DNA from: Cruorifilaria tuberocauda
Taxonomy: Eukaryota > Nematoda > Chromadorea > Rhabditida > Onchocercidae
Reading direction: 5' to 3'
NCBI GenBank assembly: GCA_013365365.1
Contig: JABVXU010000147.1
Span: 1 to 64,000, forward strand
DNA: 64,000 bases
Both the position numbers and the translations under genes were made by a program. Position 1 is the stretch's first letter. Every line of letters begins with the position of its first letter. Under the pieces are notes generated by a model that saw only the letters and a list, made by a program, of their open reading frames with translations, did no database searches and was not told the DNA's origin. Of the stretch, positions 1-27,106 are shown piece after piece.

Positions 1-1725
1 TATTTTGCACGTTGCATCAAACGTAATACGTACATATTTTCCGACTTGCAATGGTGAAAGATCTCTGATAAATTATTTCGGCTTTCCGGATAAGTGTAAT
101 ATTAATTCTTCCTGATCAGAATCAAAAGTGTAAGACTTTTGCTTCTATTTGGATTGTGTTTCGGTTTGGAATCATCATATGATAATACTGATTGATCATT
201 GCTATCCCTAGGGTTTTTAATATTTTTAATTCATTGGCTACTTTTTTTGAATGTAATCAGAAGATTCAACCAACGTGATGTTAAACTTACAGTTTTATTT
301 TTCTTTTTACTGTTGGTGATTTGAGTGGAATTATTTTGACTCTGCTAGGAAGAAAACGCACAGATTACAATTTAAGGAGAATGAAATAATGGAAGCAGGA
401 TGCACAGAGTATGTGTGCTAGCACATCGAGAGAAAGCTACAAAAATGCAATTCAAACAGCTTCTTCTTCACCTGTTGGAAAATTAAAGCAGCTAAAATTA
501 AAACTTTATTAATTAATATAAACTTTATTAATTAATAATAAAATTAAAGCTTTATTAATTAATAATTAAAGCATTATTGAGATTTACATTAATGGAATTA
601 TTTATCGGAAATCATTAATCAATATTTGCCATAATCTCTTAGTTTAACGACATGACGTGCTTTGTTGCTTTGTTTAACTTTGATGTACATTCTAAAGAAT
701 ACCGCTAATGACTTATATCAGTGACCTCAGTGACTTTCCAAAGGATTAGATGATCGTTTGTGTATTTATTGTGGACGATTTTTTGTTTGAGTGTATCAAA
801 TGACCCTATGACCTTCTTTTATATGGTCAATTCGTCTACAAATGAAGAATTATCCGTGTCATAAACTGTGCTATCAAACACCGCCCAACTCAAAAGGAAC
901 GTATCACAGCGCAACCTGTTGTTTTAAAACGAAGCGTCTTATCTTGAAAAGAATAAATCTTTTCATTACGAATAAAACCTTTAATTTATTATACGATATG
1001 TCGAACCAAAGCTTCCTCAAACAGAATAAGGAAAAAATGAAAAACGTTCAGAACATTAGAACATTCGCGCAGATCATTAATACCTGAATTGGATTGTCTA
1101 TCCTGTCTCAAAATGTGGTGATATTTTTGATGCAGTAAATGAACAAAATTTTTCAGATAATTAGAAAATCAGTTTTTTGAAGGAAGATATTCAGCGTTAC
1201 ATTTGTTACGAGGAACCCCTGAAAGGTAGTCCATAGGCTATTAACAAGAATACTTCAATGAATTCCAACTGATTAAAAGAAATGACTGTGGACTGAGAGC
1301 CAATCTACAGGTATGAGAAAGTGTTAAGATGATTGAAAGTATAGAGTAGGACATCCCACGCATTTGTAAAATAGTATTTATTTGAAAGAATTTTGAAAGA
1401 AGGAATTTATTTATGATTCGTTCCATGCTTTAAAGTGTTAAAATCAAGAAGGATAGTGTAGTTGTCGCGAATTTAAAGCACCGCTGTTGATGAAACCTCC
1501 ATTTTGTCTATTGGTTGTTTAAAGCATGATTAAAGCATGAAAAAGGCATAAGACAATTATAATTTTCTGTTACGTTTACCGAAGATTCTTCTAACTCATT
1601 TCGTCCAACGTTTGTTGCTCTGACGTTACTACAATTGTTTCTATAATTTGAAGGTCATTTTAATATCCATGTTAAAAGAGCAGAGGATAAGTGGAATGAT
1701 AAATATCGAAACACTTCATTAGAAA
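1..1725. other. AT-rich intergenic sequence, no gene recognised
   Basis: No recognisable protein family and no convincing exon chain is seen here. An 81-codon plus-strand ORF at 842-1087 and short open stretches near 320-410 exist but have no family resemblance. A small AT tandem repeat lies at 504-564 (listed separately). A minus-strand stretch near 1605-1655 looks coding-like and could be the last exon of something, but I could not join it in phase to a neighbour. Confidence 0.5.
504..564. repeat. three copies of a 15-bp AT repeat
   Basis: The 15-mer CTTTATTAATTAATA occurs at 504-518, 523-537 and 550-564, with 4 and 12 bases between copies. Each copy holds the palindrome TTAATTAA. It looks like simple local duplication; no function is evident. 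Confidence 0.85.
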
Positions 1726-1878
1726 TCAAAGCGGCAACAAAGTATATTCCCTCCTCCATGCAGAAACATCACAATCAGGATTCGCCTCACACTCATTATC
1801 ATTAATAACCGGATACATATCTTCAATTGTGATGTATCGCTGTGCCATAAATACTCTTTCAGCTTCTTCTCGTTTCAT
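1726..1878 (-). CDS. candidate small ORF, 50 aa, unknown
   Basis: A minus-strand ATG at 1878 opens 50 codons to a TGA at 1726-1728. The protein begins MKREEAERVFMAQRY and is mixed and acidic, unlike the lysine/phenylalanine-rich translations typical of this AT-rich background. An in-frame TAA lies just upstream, so the ATG would be a true start. It lies about 1.9 kb downstream of the spk-1 stop on the same strand. The opposite strand is also open for about 50 codons over the same bases, so the coding strand is uncertain. It could be a first exon, a short gene or chance. I do not recognise a family. Confidence 0.25.
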   Translation of the reverse strand: MKREEAERVFMAQRYITIEDMYPVINDNECEANPDCDVSAWRREYTLLPL

Positions 1879-2674
1879 TTGTTAATTTTTCAGTCCTGTC
1901 ATGAAGCAATGAATCCGTCTGAGAGTTGTAAAATGATACAATAGTCTCAAAATGTGCATTTCACCTCGATCTATCAAACCAGAATCAACAGTTACCTAGT
2001 TTAGAACATTTGAACTTACAGAATAGCAAGACACTGTTGAAATAATTATATTAGAGATGCTTGTAGAAAGGATGATCAGAGTCCTATCCTACCGCTGTCA
2101 GCAATTCTATGTCCTGAAATCTTCTCAGTTTAGCCGTTTGCTTGAAAGCGTTTATAAAAATCCAGAAAAGCAATAAACGTTTTCCAGTGAATATAATAGA
2201 CACAACCAAACCACCTCTACAAGCGAAAGAATGAGCAACAATAGAAATTTCAATGCATAAGTGGATAATGTGATGAAGGAAAGCTTAACATATTATGCAT
2301 ATCATGCCATTTCTTCAGTTTTTCGGAGAAGTGTTGATAACAGCGTTAAAACTAAAACGAATACAACATCGTATTAATTTTCCATAACAATGAGGTAGAA
2401 ATCAGTTGCCAACCGTATATATGAAATCCCTCATAAAATTATGTGAAATAATTAGTCCATCAAATCTTTACATGCAGTCATTTATTTCCGCAAGAATACG
2501 ACAAATTTTGCTTGACAATGACAAGAGTAATCATTTTTTAGTTTGGATACATAACGTACTTCTAAACACAACAATCGTAATATGTTATATGCACATAGCT
2601 CTATGTCTATATGCGTATCTATGAGAAAGAAAATGAATCGAATGGTTTTACTATAATAATAAATTCAGTAATAA

Positions 2675-2794
2675 ATGAAAAGAGGCATAGCCGCTTTGGC
2701 AAGGAAGCGTGCTAGATTCATGCATGCCAAGCGTTTGAGCCCGCTTGCGTATCTTTCTCTAATAAAACAGAATGAAGAAAAGCGGGAGAAATGA
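2675..2794 (+). CDS. candidate 39-aa basic small ORF
   Basis: ATG at 2675, TGA at 2792-2794. The peptide begins MKRGIAALARKRARF and is strongly basic and probably helical. The 2690-2760 segment is clearly richer in G+C than its flanks. The minus strand is also open here, preceded by a good acceptor (TTTTATTAG at about 2759), and would give a basic exon starting RKIRKRAQTL. Only one strand can be coding; I cannot decide which. Unknown function. Confidence 0.25.
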   Translation: MKRGIAALARKRARFMHAKRLSPLAYLSLIKQNEEKREK

Positions 2795-3247
2795 TATTAA
2801 CAATGACAAATTAATATCGAAATTCTCATAATTTTGTACAAAAAAATAGTACTTGACTTCCGCTTTCAGGATTGGATTTTTCCACACACTTTCAAAGGGA
2901 CAAAAGAAAAAGCAAAACAAAATTGAATTCATTTGCCGCATTTCGAAAGAGGGAAAGGGTAGGAGGAATCAGTAACTCAATTATTTCTTTTTTAAATTTC
3001 GTACCTCGCTTATGTTCTTCATTCGTGTTATGCAAAAAATAAAACAGTGAGATATAATCATATGAAAAAATTTTCACATACTTTTATTACATATTTATTG
3101 GAACAGGTACTTTCCTGGAAGCATATTCAACTGATTCAAACATTTTCAAACAAAAGTTTCATAAGACAAATATGTAAGTGCTTGCAGAAAATACAAATTG
3201 AAATATTTTTCGTTGAATTTACGAACGAATCATCATAAACAATACTA

Positions 3248-3292
3248 TTTTTCATAAAGTAAAAGAAATGCACTTCCTTACTTTATGAAAAA
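3248..3292. repeat. perfect 15-bp inverted repeat with 15-nt loop
   Basis: TTTTTCATAAAGTAA at 3248-3262 is exactly the reverse complement of 3278-3292, with a 15-base spacer. It lies about 530 bp beyond the spk-1 stop codon, in its 3' flank. It would fold as a stable hairpin in DNA or RNA. It could be a remnant of a small inverted-repeat element, a 3'-end processing structure or a small RNA precursor. Confidence 0.85.
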
Positions 3293-3817
3293 GAATAATT
3301 TCTTAAGCTCAATCCTGGTCTTAATACTTCGTGTCTCGATTATAAAGGATTAAAAAAAGAATCTGAATTATAAGTTCAAACTCATACTTTGAATTTCGAA
3401 GACAGTCTTAAAAAACTACATTGTTATAATCCATAAGAATTTAAAAATTTACAAATGCTATGTAAATGGACAAAAAATGAAACTGAGTTAGAATAACTTC
3501 CATTAAAGAAGACTAATGTATCTGTTCAAATGCATGGAAACAAATATACGAATTAGACTAGCTTCGAATGCAAGTTACTGAGGATAAATAGAAAGTACTT
3601 TATGAGTTTCCAAAAACCAGCTTTTTTTCCAACAAATTTATATATAGTATTAAAAAATCGTTGGAAAGGGAAGAACGACAACCACTTCATGAAATATGTG
3701 AAAAAACAAAAAGACTGTAAAAAGACGAGACTAACACAGCATAAAAAGATCCCCATTCGAAGCTCAAAATCATTATCAGTGACAGTTGCTGATCAAAACT
3801 GATATCATCAGAATCGG

Positions 3818-17390
<13,573 letters not shown>

Positions 17391-20264
17391 TCTCTTCGGA
17401 GCCAGCCTTTTCTTACCCAGTTTTTGCCGAAGGAATGACAACAAGCATTAGATGAAACCAACAAACAGGAACTTCTTCCCTCACTTCCTACAATTCTACT
17501 GATCAAAATTTGTAATGTCACTCCCTGAAAGCAGTTTACGAATGAAGCTTACGATTACTACACCGATATATGCCATTAATAAATCTCTTATGCTCCATTA
17601 TAACAATCTTATCGCAACCATACATGATGACGGAAAAAATGTAAATTATCAAAAAAATAATATAACATTTAAAATGACTTGCGTTTCTATTTAATTTTCA
17701 TGCCATGTACTAATTTAGCATTATGCTTCTAAATTACCCTAATGTTTACACCTAGAGAAAAAACAATCAAGCGACAATGGTATCACACAGTTGAAGCTGA
17801 AAAAAAGTAACATTCAGAGATCCTTATATTTGATTAATGCTTTCTCTACAGAGATTAAAGATGAAAATAGCTGAATTCAATAACTTATACCAACACTACT
17901 AAACAGAAGAAAACGCTAATACCAAGAAAGCATTTATTTAATCAGTTATCTTATTCAAAAGAAAATGTCTTACACCTCGACAAGTAGAACTCTAAAGGAC
18001 TTGCTCCACCGTTTTTACAATACAGTATAATGATTCTGAAAACTAGAAAAAAGTGAGGTAAGCGAAACCCAACGACAGCCGCTCAAGTAAAGCTAAATTA
18101 GTGCAAATGAATAAATAATAACTTTGATGGAAGTTATATAATGCAGAAAATGTGCAAATGCCAGTCAAAATCACGAGATGCAGAATATGAACCAAGAAGA
18201 AACATGTACAACCATGTTTCAAGTATGTTTCAACTACATTTGTTTCAGGTTTATTACATCTATTCACCACAGTCAGAGATAATAATTATCCGATAAAATT
18301 ACGCGGGATTTTGAGACTTACTTCATACTTCATTTCTAAGAAATTTCTAAAAAAGCATTTGGAGATTATAGAGAACATTTAATGCTTAAAAAGTGGAGCT
18401 ACATAAGAGAGATTAATTGGTGTATGTACAGTGCAATCAATGAATTTATATACTGCAGAAATGATGCAATCAGGTAGTCTTTAATTTTTCAGAAATTCAG
18501 TGATGACGATATTTTAAGAGTGATGCTATATAGAAGTTTAGCCACAGCAGTGAAATGAATATCTTGAAACATTGCCAACTGAGAATAAGGAAAAGATCTT
18601 CAAACAAAACGGCTATGAAATGAATATAAAAAGTATTAAGTTTTCCCACTAGTCTGCTCGAGAAGATCCCTCTACTATTAGCATTGAAATATATTATTGT
18701 GAAATCATTCCTCTTTATTTAGTGGAAAAATATTCGGATAAACCTATCATGCATTCAGTTAATAACATAAATGAGAATAATACCTAATACATTCTCCTCA
18801 CAAACCTACTGATGCAATTAACATGATATATCAATTTAACTTTTACCTAATAAATATACAAAAAAGTGAAAATTGCTTTTTGTAGAATTTTTAAAAAGAA
18901 CTGGGGCATCCGATAAACTTTATAAAGTTACTGATGAAATATGAGGACAAAATTGCTATAAATGCATCCGCACTTTTGCGCCTGAATACCAACACTTACT
19001 ACCAAGCATAAGCATTTATAAGCTTTTCTATAAGTCAAACACTTGATCTATTTCACCTGCTCAAAACGATGTTATTTACACACCAAACCTTATCAATTTT
19101 CTTATTCATATCAAAAGAATATGCCAATACAGATCAGCCATTCGGGAATAGTTCAACAATGAGGAAGTAAAGCTCCAAATGATACCCCGTGAATCCACCT
19201 CAACGGCCAACTCTCAAAGCACAGTTCAAAGATGAACACTATTTTTCGTGAGGAAATCCATTCTTTCCGCTGGATTCCTGCCAAGATAATACATATGTAA
19301 CCAAATAAAGACGTTATGCAAAATATCATCCCGCAATATATCGCTTAGAAAGTGAATCCCTCCCCAACTCACTCATCGAATAGTAGAAGCCAATTGTTCG
19401 CATCTACTCAGTTAATTTGAGTTGCAATAATTCACTTTTCATGTCCTGCATGACTAGTTGCTTATTATTTCCAGTAAATACATTTCAAAGTGTTAAGGTA
19501 ATAAACCCGTTGCCGTTTTGATTTCTTCTAATTCATGTAGAAAGCTTTTATCACTGTCAAAGTATTTACCGGCGATACGAACATTTACATCATATCTTGA
19601 TATGATTTACACACACACAACGTATCGAACTGAGCAAATATTCAACGAAATATATTAAAGTCGATATGATCAAAACCATTCAACCAGAGAATTCATGGTT
19701 AATATAAGTCTCAATAATACATTACCACTGTGAAAAATAAGCCAACCTGAGCGGAGGAATCATTTCGAAGATATGTAATTTTGATTTACTCCCAAGTCTT
19801 AATAATTTAAATTAACTCCTTTCATAAAAACTAAAATAATTAGTTTGGTTCGGAACAAAATGTCTACCACATTCATCCCTCGTTTTTGAGCATCACATTT
19901 GTGAAGAAATAAGGCTAAATAAAAAAAGTAAAATATATAAAATGGCAGCGGAACAAAATATCGACAGGTAATTTCCTAATAACAATATTTTAGATTGCCG
20001 CCAAAACTATAGTGTTTAATCCGGAATACCCCCTAATACGCATCACCCATCCTTCTTTATTCATTTTTATTCATTTTCAGCAAACATTTCAAAACCATAC
20101 ATAATCGTGTTTGAGAGACCGAACCCGTTCCGTTTAATTGAGGACCTAACCGCCACTTTGTTCCGCTGAACACTTTAAATTCAAATTTCCAGTGAATTAA
20201 ATTTGACTTCTCAAATTATTACCAATAATTAGAGTAGTGAAGAAAAATAATAAAGATACTGAGA
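17391..20264. other. intergenic sequence between spk-1 and the sphingomyelin synthase
   Basis: AT-rich spacer holding the spk-1 5' flank and the 3' flank of the next minus-strand gene. I saw no recognisable exon. A possible donor (GGGTAAG) 40-50 bases upstream of the spk-1 ATG hints at a 5' UTR intron. Confidence 0.5.
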
Positions 20265-23200
20265 TCATATAGGCAATGCACTTGAAACAGGAGCTTGCTG
20301 CTGTTTTTGATGATGACAGTTACTATTCTGAGTACAGTAACGATTCCTTGACGGACTACCCCACCATTTATAGAACCGTACAAGTAGCGGAAACTCGAAA
20401 CGATTTTCTATACTGAAAATAATGGATTTCATAGAGTCAGCTTTTTTATTTTATAAATGATAATTAGATTTAAGTGAAAACATAATATATATTATGTTGA
20501 ATATTTATATGCTACATTTTCAAGAATGTTTCGAAAAAGCAAATAAAACCAATGTGCTGTATTGCATAGAATATCTCAACTTTTGAAATCTCTAATTTCT
20601 ATGTTTCGAAGAAAAATCACGAATTAATAAAGAATCAAAAATTGAAAAGCCTAGGGCTTACTATCAGTGATGTTCATATGGCTATAGATCAACTGTCCCT
20701 TCTGCTCTTATGAAGATTAAATTGTTTTTTAAGACTTCAGTGACCGTGCGGCGATTAAAAAATGCAAATTACAAAATAAATGTGATTTTCCAATATACAT
20801 CATGTGAAAGCCCAACAACAAATTGAAATCCAATTCTTCAAAAATCAAAAGAGTAGGATGAAACTCAAAGATTCGAATACATTGCATATCTATCAGGTAT
20901 TATTACTTGATCGATTATTCCCTGATAATACAGTCATTACGAAAAATAGATTTTATCTTTGTATGCCTTATCTCTTAACTTGCATTTGTAATTATATCTG
21001 TTCAGAGACTAAGACTGAGCGGTAGGAGCAGTCTTTTAATATGTATGTTTTATTTCCAATCGAAAAAGTAACCTTCCAGGTGTAATATCAACTTCTAGCC
21101 AACTAACAATTTGCATTATCCATAATCGGTAAAGAACTGATAATTTCCGACTCGTTAAATCGATTTCGCAGAATGCATGATAAATACTGGAAAAGATAAA
21201 AATAATTAAACAAAAAGAATAAAACATTGAGTCGGGATAATGTATAGATGAATTAACTTAGTCACCTAGATTCGCATAATGTTAACTTTTTCCAAGTGGA
21301 CAGTTCAGAAAAAAATGAGAAATTACATCAATTTATTAGACCCTTTTAACAGTTAATAATTAGAATAGATTAATTCTAAGCAATAGAAGAATCTCTTCCT
21401 TTCCATGCGGGAAAAAAACGTAATCCCTAAAAGCTAGGTGATCGTTATAAGTATTATTAGATTCTTAAGCATATTGATATATTGGAAGCTACGACAGTCT
21501 TTGCATGATTTTGAATTTTAGATTCTCAACTTTTTCTTATAACAATTTCAGAAACATACAAAAATAGAAACATTTGTCATTTCAGAAAAAATGAAAATAT
21601 AAAAAGCATCTGCTTTCCTCACCACTATTAGATGCTATACCATACCACACATTAATAAATAAACGGATTAACCTAAATACAGCCGTTGATAGCCAATAAG
21701 CGAAAAGAACATCAATAGTATAATGAGTTCTGCTAATAACCATGCAAACCATACCTATCCATGACAAAACACGTGGTATATATCTGCAGAATATTGTTTT
21801 GACATAAATTTTAAATTAAATTAAATTTAAGAAGAAAAGATGATAAAATTCTGACAATACCTGAGTGATCTAAATGATTCAGGTAAATAGTAAGCGACCG
21901 CTAAAGAACTGACAACCATAGCTAATGTATGACCTGAGAATAATAAATCACCACATAGCATTTCATCGTCCATATCCTGAAAATAATAATTCTGCTCAAT
22001 TAGTTAATGCATTTTTTTATTGTGTATTCATAAATTACTCATATCGAGGATACAAATACTAATAAGAAAATTTTTGAAATTTGTATTTAAAACTGCATAG
22101 TGGAGTTTTCAGCAAAACGAAGGATTGGGAGAAAGGAGAAGAGGGACAGATAAAATAATTATAATTAAATTGAATTCTTATTTATGCAATGATGGATATG
22201 GTTTTCAAATTATTCAACAAACATGTTGCCATTTGCTTTGAATTAATGACTTCAATGTCAAAACTTTAAGAAAAAAAGAAATTTCAAAATAGTTTAGAAA
22301 ATGAGAATGCGAGAAATTTTGACAACGAAAAGTTTTTTTTTTTGCGAGAAATATTTGACAACTTTAAAAAGACCTGAAATCCAAGTTTTCCTGCTTGGGA
22401 CAAAACACGCCATGCGATAACATCCCATTTCTGATCCGTATGATTATTTGCACTTCGGCAACGCTTATTATTATCCGTATAACCGGCTGGCAACTGTGTA
22501 CAAAGCAATGATATCGTCCGCATTGTATATAAACAAGCTGCAGAATTATTTATTGATCATTCTGATCGTTCACATGAAATTTCTGCCTAAGAATGAAAAA
22601 AAATCGACCAATTATCTAGTTCATTCAAATCTATCAAATTTTCTCACAAAACTAACAGAACAAGAGGAAGTTCACGTATTACAAGGTCTAGAAATCCCAA
22701 ATGCCAAGCTATGTAGTGATTTAAATATCTAACACAGAAGATGGATGTTCGATGAGTTGAATAATGTCACTAACAGATAGTTTGTACTGATTAGAATGAT
22801 AATGGCCAAGCATCCTTTTGTTAGGATAGAGCAATTCCCATCTTCCTTAACATTTGGTCAATATCTATGAATTATCAATCGAGAGTATCATAAATTATGC
22901 CAATAATACTATATTTTTATCTATTAGCACTATTGAAATTGATATTAAGATGGAATTAAAATTTTCATTTCACAACAAATATAATAAACTTACCCACAAT
23001 AAAAGCAATTCGTTGAATAATAATTAAACGATTTTTATGAAGAAAAAGCAAGGTAAAAAAGGAAATCGAACAAAGTGTGACCATCGCATCACCAATTTTT
23101 AATGTCCATAATAATTCTGGCATTACTGAAAAGACGATATCGGGCAAAGCTTCTCTGAAATCCAGTCATTTAATTAATTTGAAGGGTGAAATGAAACACA

Positions 23201-23574
23201 CTTAAAAAAATCGACGAATAAAATTATCGTGCCCAATCACTTCAAATTTATGTGCTGTAATTTGATATTAATTTAGCTACCACAGGAAACGTCTCGAAGG
23301 GAAAGCATGAATGTAGCTTTCAATTTGGATATATCAATGAAGCAGCAAACCTTCCAACGAAATCATGGATATAAGCCAAGGCTATCCAATTGCTGAATGC
23401 CGCTAACACCAAAAATGTCAAAACGAAAAACAGTTTCCGTAACTGAACTCCACCAGCTATCACATTCATAATCAGACAACGCGTGAATTTATCGTGATTT
23501 CCGTCCCCTCCTCCTCCTTCTTCTTCTTCTTCCTCTTCGCAAATTATGCTACTTGTCCTTCTTTCTTCAGTCAA
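20265..23574 (-). CDS. sphingomyelin synthase-family enzyme (PAP2-like), 7 core exons
   Basis: Membrane choline- or ethanolamine-phosphotransferase acting on ceramide in the Golgi or plasma membrane. Core exons: 23574-23351, 23154-22994, 22537-22374, 21976-21861, 21783-21623, 21136-21073, 20412-20265; 1038 nt ending in TGA, all phases consistent. Family marks are the catalytic motifs CGDLLFSGHT and SRTHYTIDV (the His/His/Asp triad), LPDIVF before the second membrane segment, LCTQLPAG, and a C-terminus with IVSWLE and NRFEFPL as in sphingomyelin synthases. About six hydrophobic helices are visible; no SAM domain is present. An acidic Glu/Gly run is encoded near 23500-23550. The 5' end is unsettled: a 27-nt exon 23962-23936 (MVRRCPINK) joins in phase and would give 354 aa; alternatively exons near 27-28.4 kb. 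Whether it makes sphingomyelin or ceramide phosphoethanolamine cannot be told here. Confidence 0.88.
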
Positions 23575-23935
23575 CTGCAAATGAAAAAACAAAAAAATTG
23601 AAATCTATGTGCAATTAAGAATGTCTTAAAATTATATTTGAATAAAAATCCCTTCTCTGATAATTTTCCTCATCGACTGAATGCATTACAATTATTAAAT
23701 CAGGTCATAAGACATCCAGGTTAAAGGTAAAATGACGATGAACTAGACGAATGATGATATGACGATAGAAATTATGAATTCCTGAACAACATAATAAACA
23801 ATAATTCTTCATTACATAAACGATGACTTAACTCAAGTTTATTAGTAATTACCTTTATGTTTCAATTTAGATATGAACTCACTGTCTTCGCAAAATGAAC
23901 TTTGTTCCTTTTTGATTTTTCCCATAATATCTCAC

Positions 23936-23962
23936 CTTATTAATGGGACATCTCCGTACCAT
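23936..23962 (-). CDS. possible first coding exon of the sphingomyelin synthase
   Basis: ATG at 23962, nine codons (MVRRCPINK), then an excellent donor AAG/GTGAGA. It ends in phase 0, as the acceptor at 23574 requires, and an in-frame TAA lies upstream. A second ATG exon (23925 downward, MGKIKKEQ) overlaps this intron but ends in phase 1 and does not join. This model competes with the farther exons at 27.1-28.4 kb. Confidence 0.4.
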
Positions 23963-26900
23963 TCTTGATGGTATGAGGAAAATTTAGACTAAACTAACTC
24001 GACTTTAGCTTAAACAATAGCGGATATAACTTCATTGATTAATTTTCTCTCTATATGAATATTTTTCAGTAACTCAACAAAAATTGAACGAATCATTTTA
24101 AAAGTTGCAATTGTTCCACAATGCAAAGATCAATCTTGGACTGCATTTATCTACTGTTAAAGAAAAAAAAAGTTGACGAAAAACATTAATCAAAAAGCCA
24201 TCGTCATCATATATAACAATACTCCCCTTAAACAATTAGCTCTAATTTTGATTAATTTGATGTTGTCAGTAAAAGTAGAAGGCATTTATAAAAAATTTGA
24301 TGGAAATAGCAGTGATAATAGAAAAAGTAGATAGCGGAAATCAGCCCCATTAACTTCTATGACACTCTAAGGCTTTCAAGCAGAGTATTTAAACCTTAAA
24401 ATTCTAGTGTGGAAAATTCAAGAAGAGTGCAAAAGAAGAGTATAGAAGAATAATCTATTCTTCTCCTCCCTCATTCTCGTTTATTTATCTCTGATTCAGA
24501 AATAATTCGCTGTCTTTTATTGAATAAAAAAAAAGAAGAAAATAACAGTGCATTATGTAACCAAACAGTGTGAACTTCTAAAATTTCAATCCGAAGTGCA
24601 CAAATGCACAAACTTCAAAACTGCTGCAATTACGACTGTAAAATAAACAAATTATTTCCCGCGGAAAGTAGTTAAACAAATAAATTTATATATAAAATCG
24701 ATCATTTAATATCTCTGATCATGTCAAATAAACGTTAAGAGATGAAATTGTCATAACAATTACTAATTGAAAGTAGCACTGAAAGGTAAGTAACACTATT
24801 AACATAAAAACAATTCTCGTTGCCATAGCAAATATATGCCAAATACTCAAATAAGTTTGGCTATAAACATCTAGTTTGAAATAATACATCAGTTCATTCA
24901 TTAACATTTCATAACAATTCATTAACAAATGCAATTAGAGAATGATAAATAAAATAAGGCACACGCTTTATCGAATCTTTCAAATTTCCTGCCGAAAGAT
25001 AGATGAATTAGTAATGTCAGCAGGAAGAAAATCCGTTCATTCGTCCATTTTTCTTCTTCCATTCTAGAAAAAGAAAAATGAGAATAACTGCAGTAAAGAA
25101 TTGCAGTACATGACCTCTCACATATTACAGTCAGACTGTCATCTATCCTTGGAGTTTCCTTTCCCGAGAGATGCCATCATTATTAATGACGGCAGGATAA
25201 TTTCGCTTCCTCCGTAGTATTTTTCTCGACATCATTGTCACATATACATATCCATTACTATACAAATATGCCTTCATAGTGACAAACAAATCGGATGCAA
25301 CTTATTCAAATATATGTTTCCCGTTATAGCATTGTAATCTCAATGTCAATTTATAGCCTTAATTAATTTCATTCCTCCTCTCCATTACCAAGAGCAATAA
25401 TTAGAAACTATAAAATAATTCCGGATAAAATTTCTTCCTTTATTCATTTATCGTTCTAGATTTCCTTCACAGCTAATTTCTTAAATGATTCATGTTTATT
25501 CCACAGTTCATTTTTTTCCAAACTTGATATGATGAAGATTTTTAAAAATTATTTAAATCCAGTCGATATTTAATTGTTTTTAAATTATAATTTGCATATG
25601 ATTTAAATCAATTTACTGTTCGAACTGAACAATTTTAGGATCTTTTAAGCAAGAATAAACTACTGTAAGAGAGTTAAAATACAGTTCCAAATAACTGATA
25701 AATTGATCACAATTGTATATCAGAACGTGATGTTTTTAATGGATATTATCCACTATTTTTGTAATTCTTTAAAATATATTTAAAATGAAAATGCTTTAGG
25801 GAAAATTTGTTCCTAAGATTCCTTAATTTTTCGAAATTATCCGAAAATTTTGCAAAAATGAAAATTTGAATTAATGCTTTTAATTGATTTAATGTTTTTA
25901 ATTGAAAACGATGAATTTACTTGAATAACTATGAGGTAAAACTGAAAAGGTGTTGAAGTTACTTAATTTTTATTAAAATGTGTTATTGTTTGCTGCTGTA
26001 AAACCGTGCAACGTACGGAATAAATCTCCTCGATATATAACTAATAGGATATTTCTTAGAAAAAACTTAGTTCACAGTACTGAAATGAACTAAAGTCTAC
26101 TAAAATATTTAAATCTGAAAAGAAAAATAGAAACTGAGTAATCATTTTTGGCCACTCAACCTTTCTTGTCAATTTGTTTTCAGTTTTCCTGAAATATTAT
26201 ACTCATCATCTACTGGAAAATATTTCACAGATGGATCATTGGCTAGCAACAACATTGTAGGAGAATTTCTTAAACAGATTTTTTTTAAAACTTTTTTAAG
26301 ACTAAAACTTTTGACATTTCATAAGAGAAGTGCTTACGTAGACGGACTCAAGTTCAAATTACTTCAAACTATTTTTAATTGAAATAGCTGAAGAAACAAA
26401 AACTTAAGCAGTATATATAGCAATACCAGCAACCATATATGGCATGGCGAAGAAGAAATTTGGCTGAATTATTTAACAATTATGTACTACCTGTTGTGTT
26501 CACTTTTTAAAAAATCATACTGCTCAGGTGTCATACAGAATAAGCACTAAGTTAAACGAAGTTATATATAATAACAAGTATATGTTAAGCAAATGATTCA
26601 TAATTTGACATATGACAAACGACTAATCCATGAATATGGTGATATCTTCTACGACCTTTATGAAGTAATCAGCAATAAAATCCTTCTAAAAAAATGATTT
26701 TTTTTCGAATGATTCATTAGTATCAGCAAAAAAATAATTTATACAATAAATAGCTATAAGAATAAAAGTTGTGAGGGTAAAAATTCCAATTTAATCCTTG
26801 AACTGACAATTTCTATCGCAAAACCTAAAATCAATATTTCATCTGCTCCCACCTATCTATTCACAATAACAATATCGATTTCATGCGTATATCATTCAGA

Positions 26901-27106
26901 AAAAGTTTATACATCGAAAAAAAGTAAAATTACTGAATGAAAATGTATTGTTTTTTGTCTACGTCACATGATTAATGCTATAACTACTTATTGTCTATTT
27001 AATCATTAAATGTAGAATATGTTTAATGCGAACTGCAGATAAAAAAGAAATTTTCATTCATTTAAAAAAAGAAACATTTCACCAGTTTGAATAAAATGAA
27101 ACTGAC

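Noticed and set aside
504..564. CRISPR-like spaced repeats
   Set aside because: Short AT-only units with 4 and 12 base gaps in a eukaryotic sequence; simple duplication.
20277..20416. Plus-strand ATG ORF of 46 codons, acidic, coding-like
   Set aside because: It is antisense to the last sphingomyelin synthase exon (20412-20265), which joins in phase after the donor at 21073 and matches the family C-terminus.
21036..21072. Reading the sphingomyelin synthase penultimate exon through to a stop at 21036
   Set aside because: The donor at 21073 joins in phase to 20412-20265 and gives a better family C-terminus (NRFEFPL).
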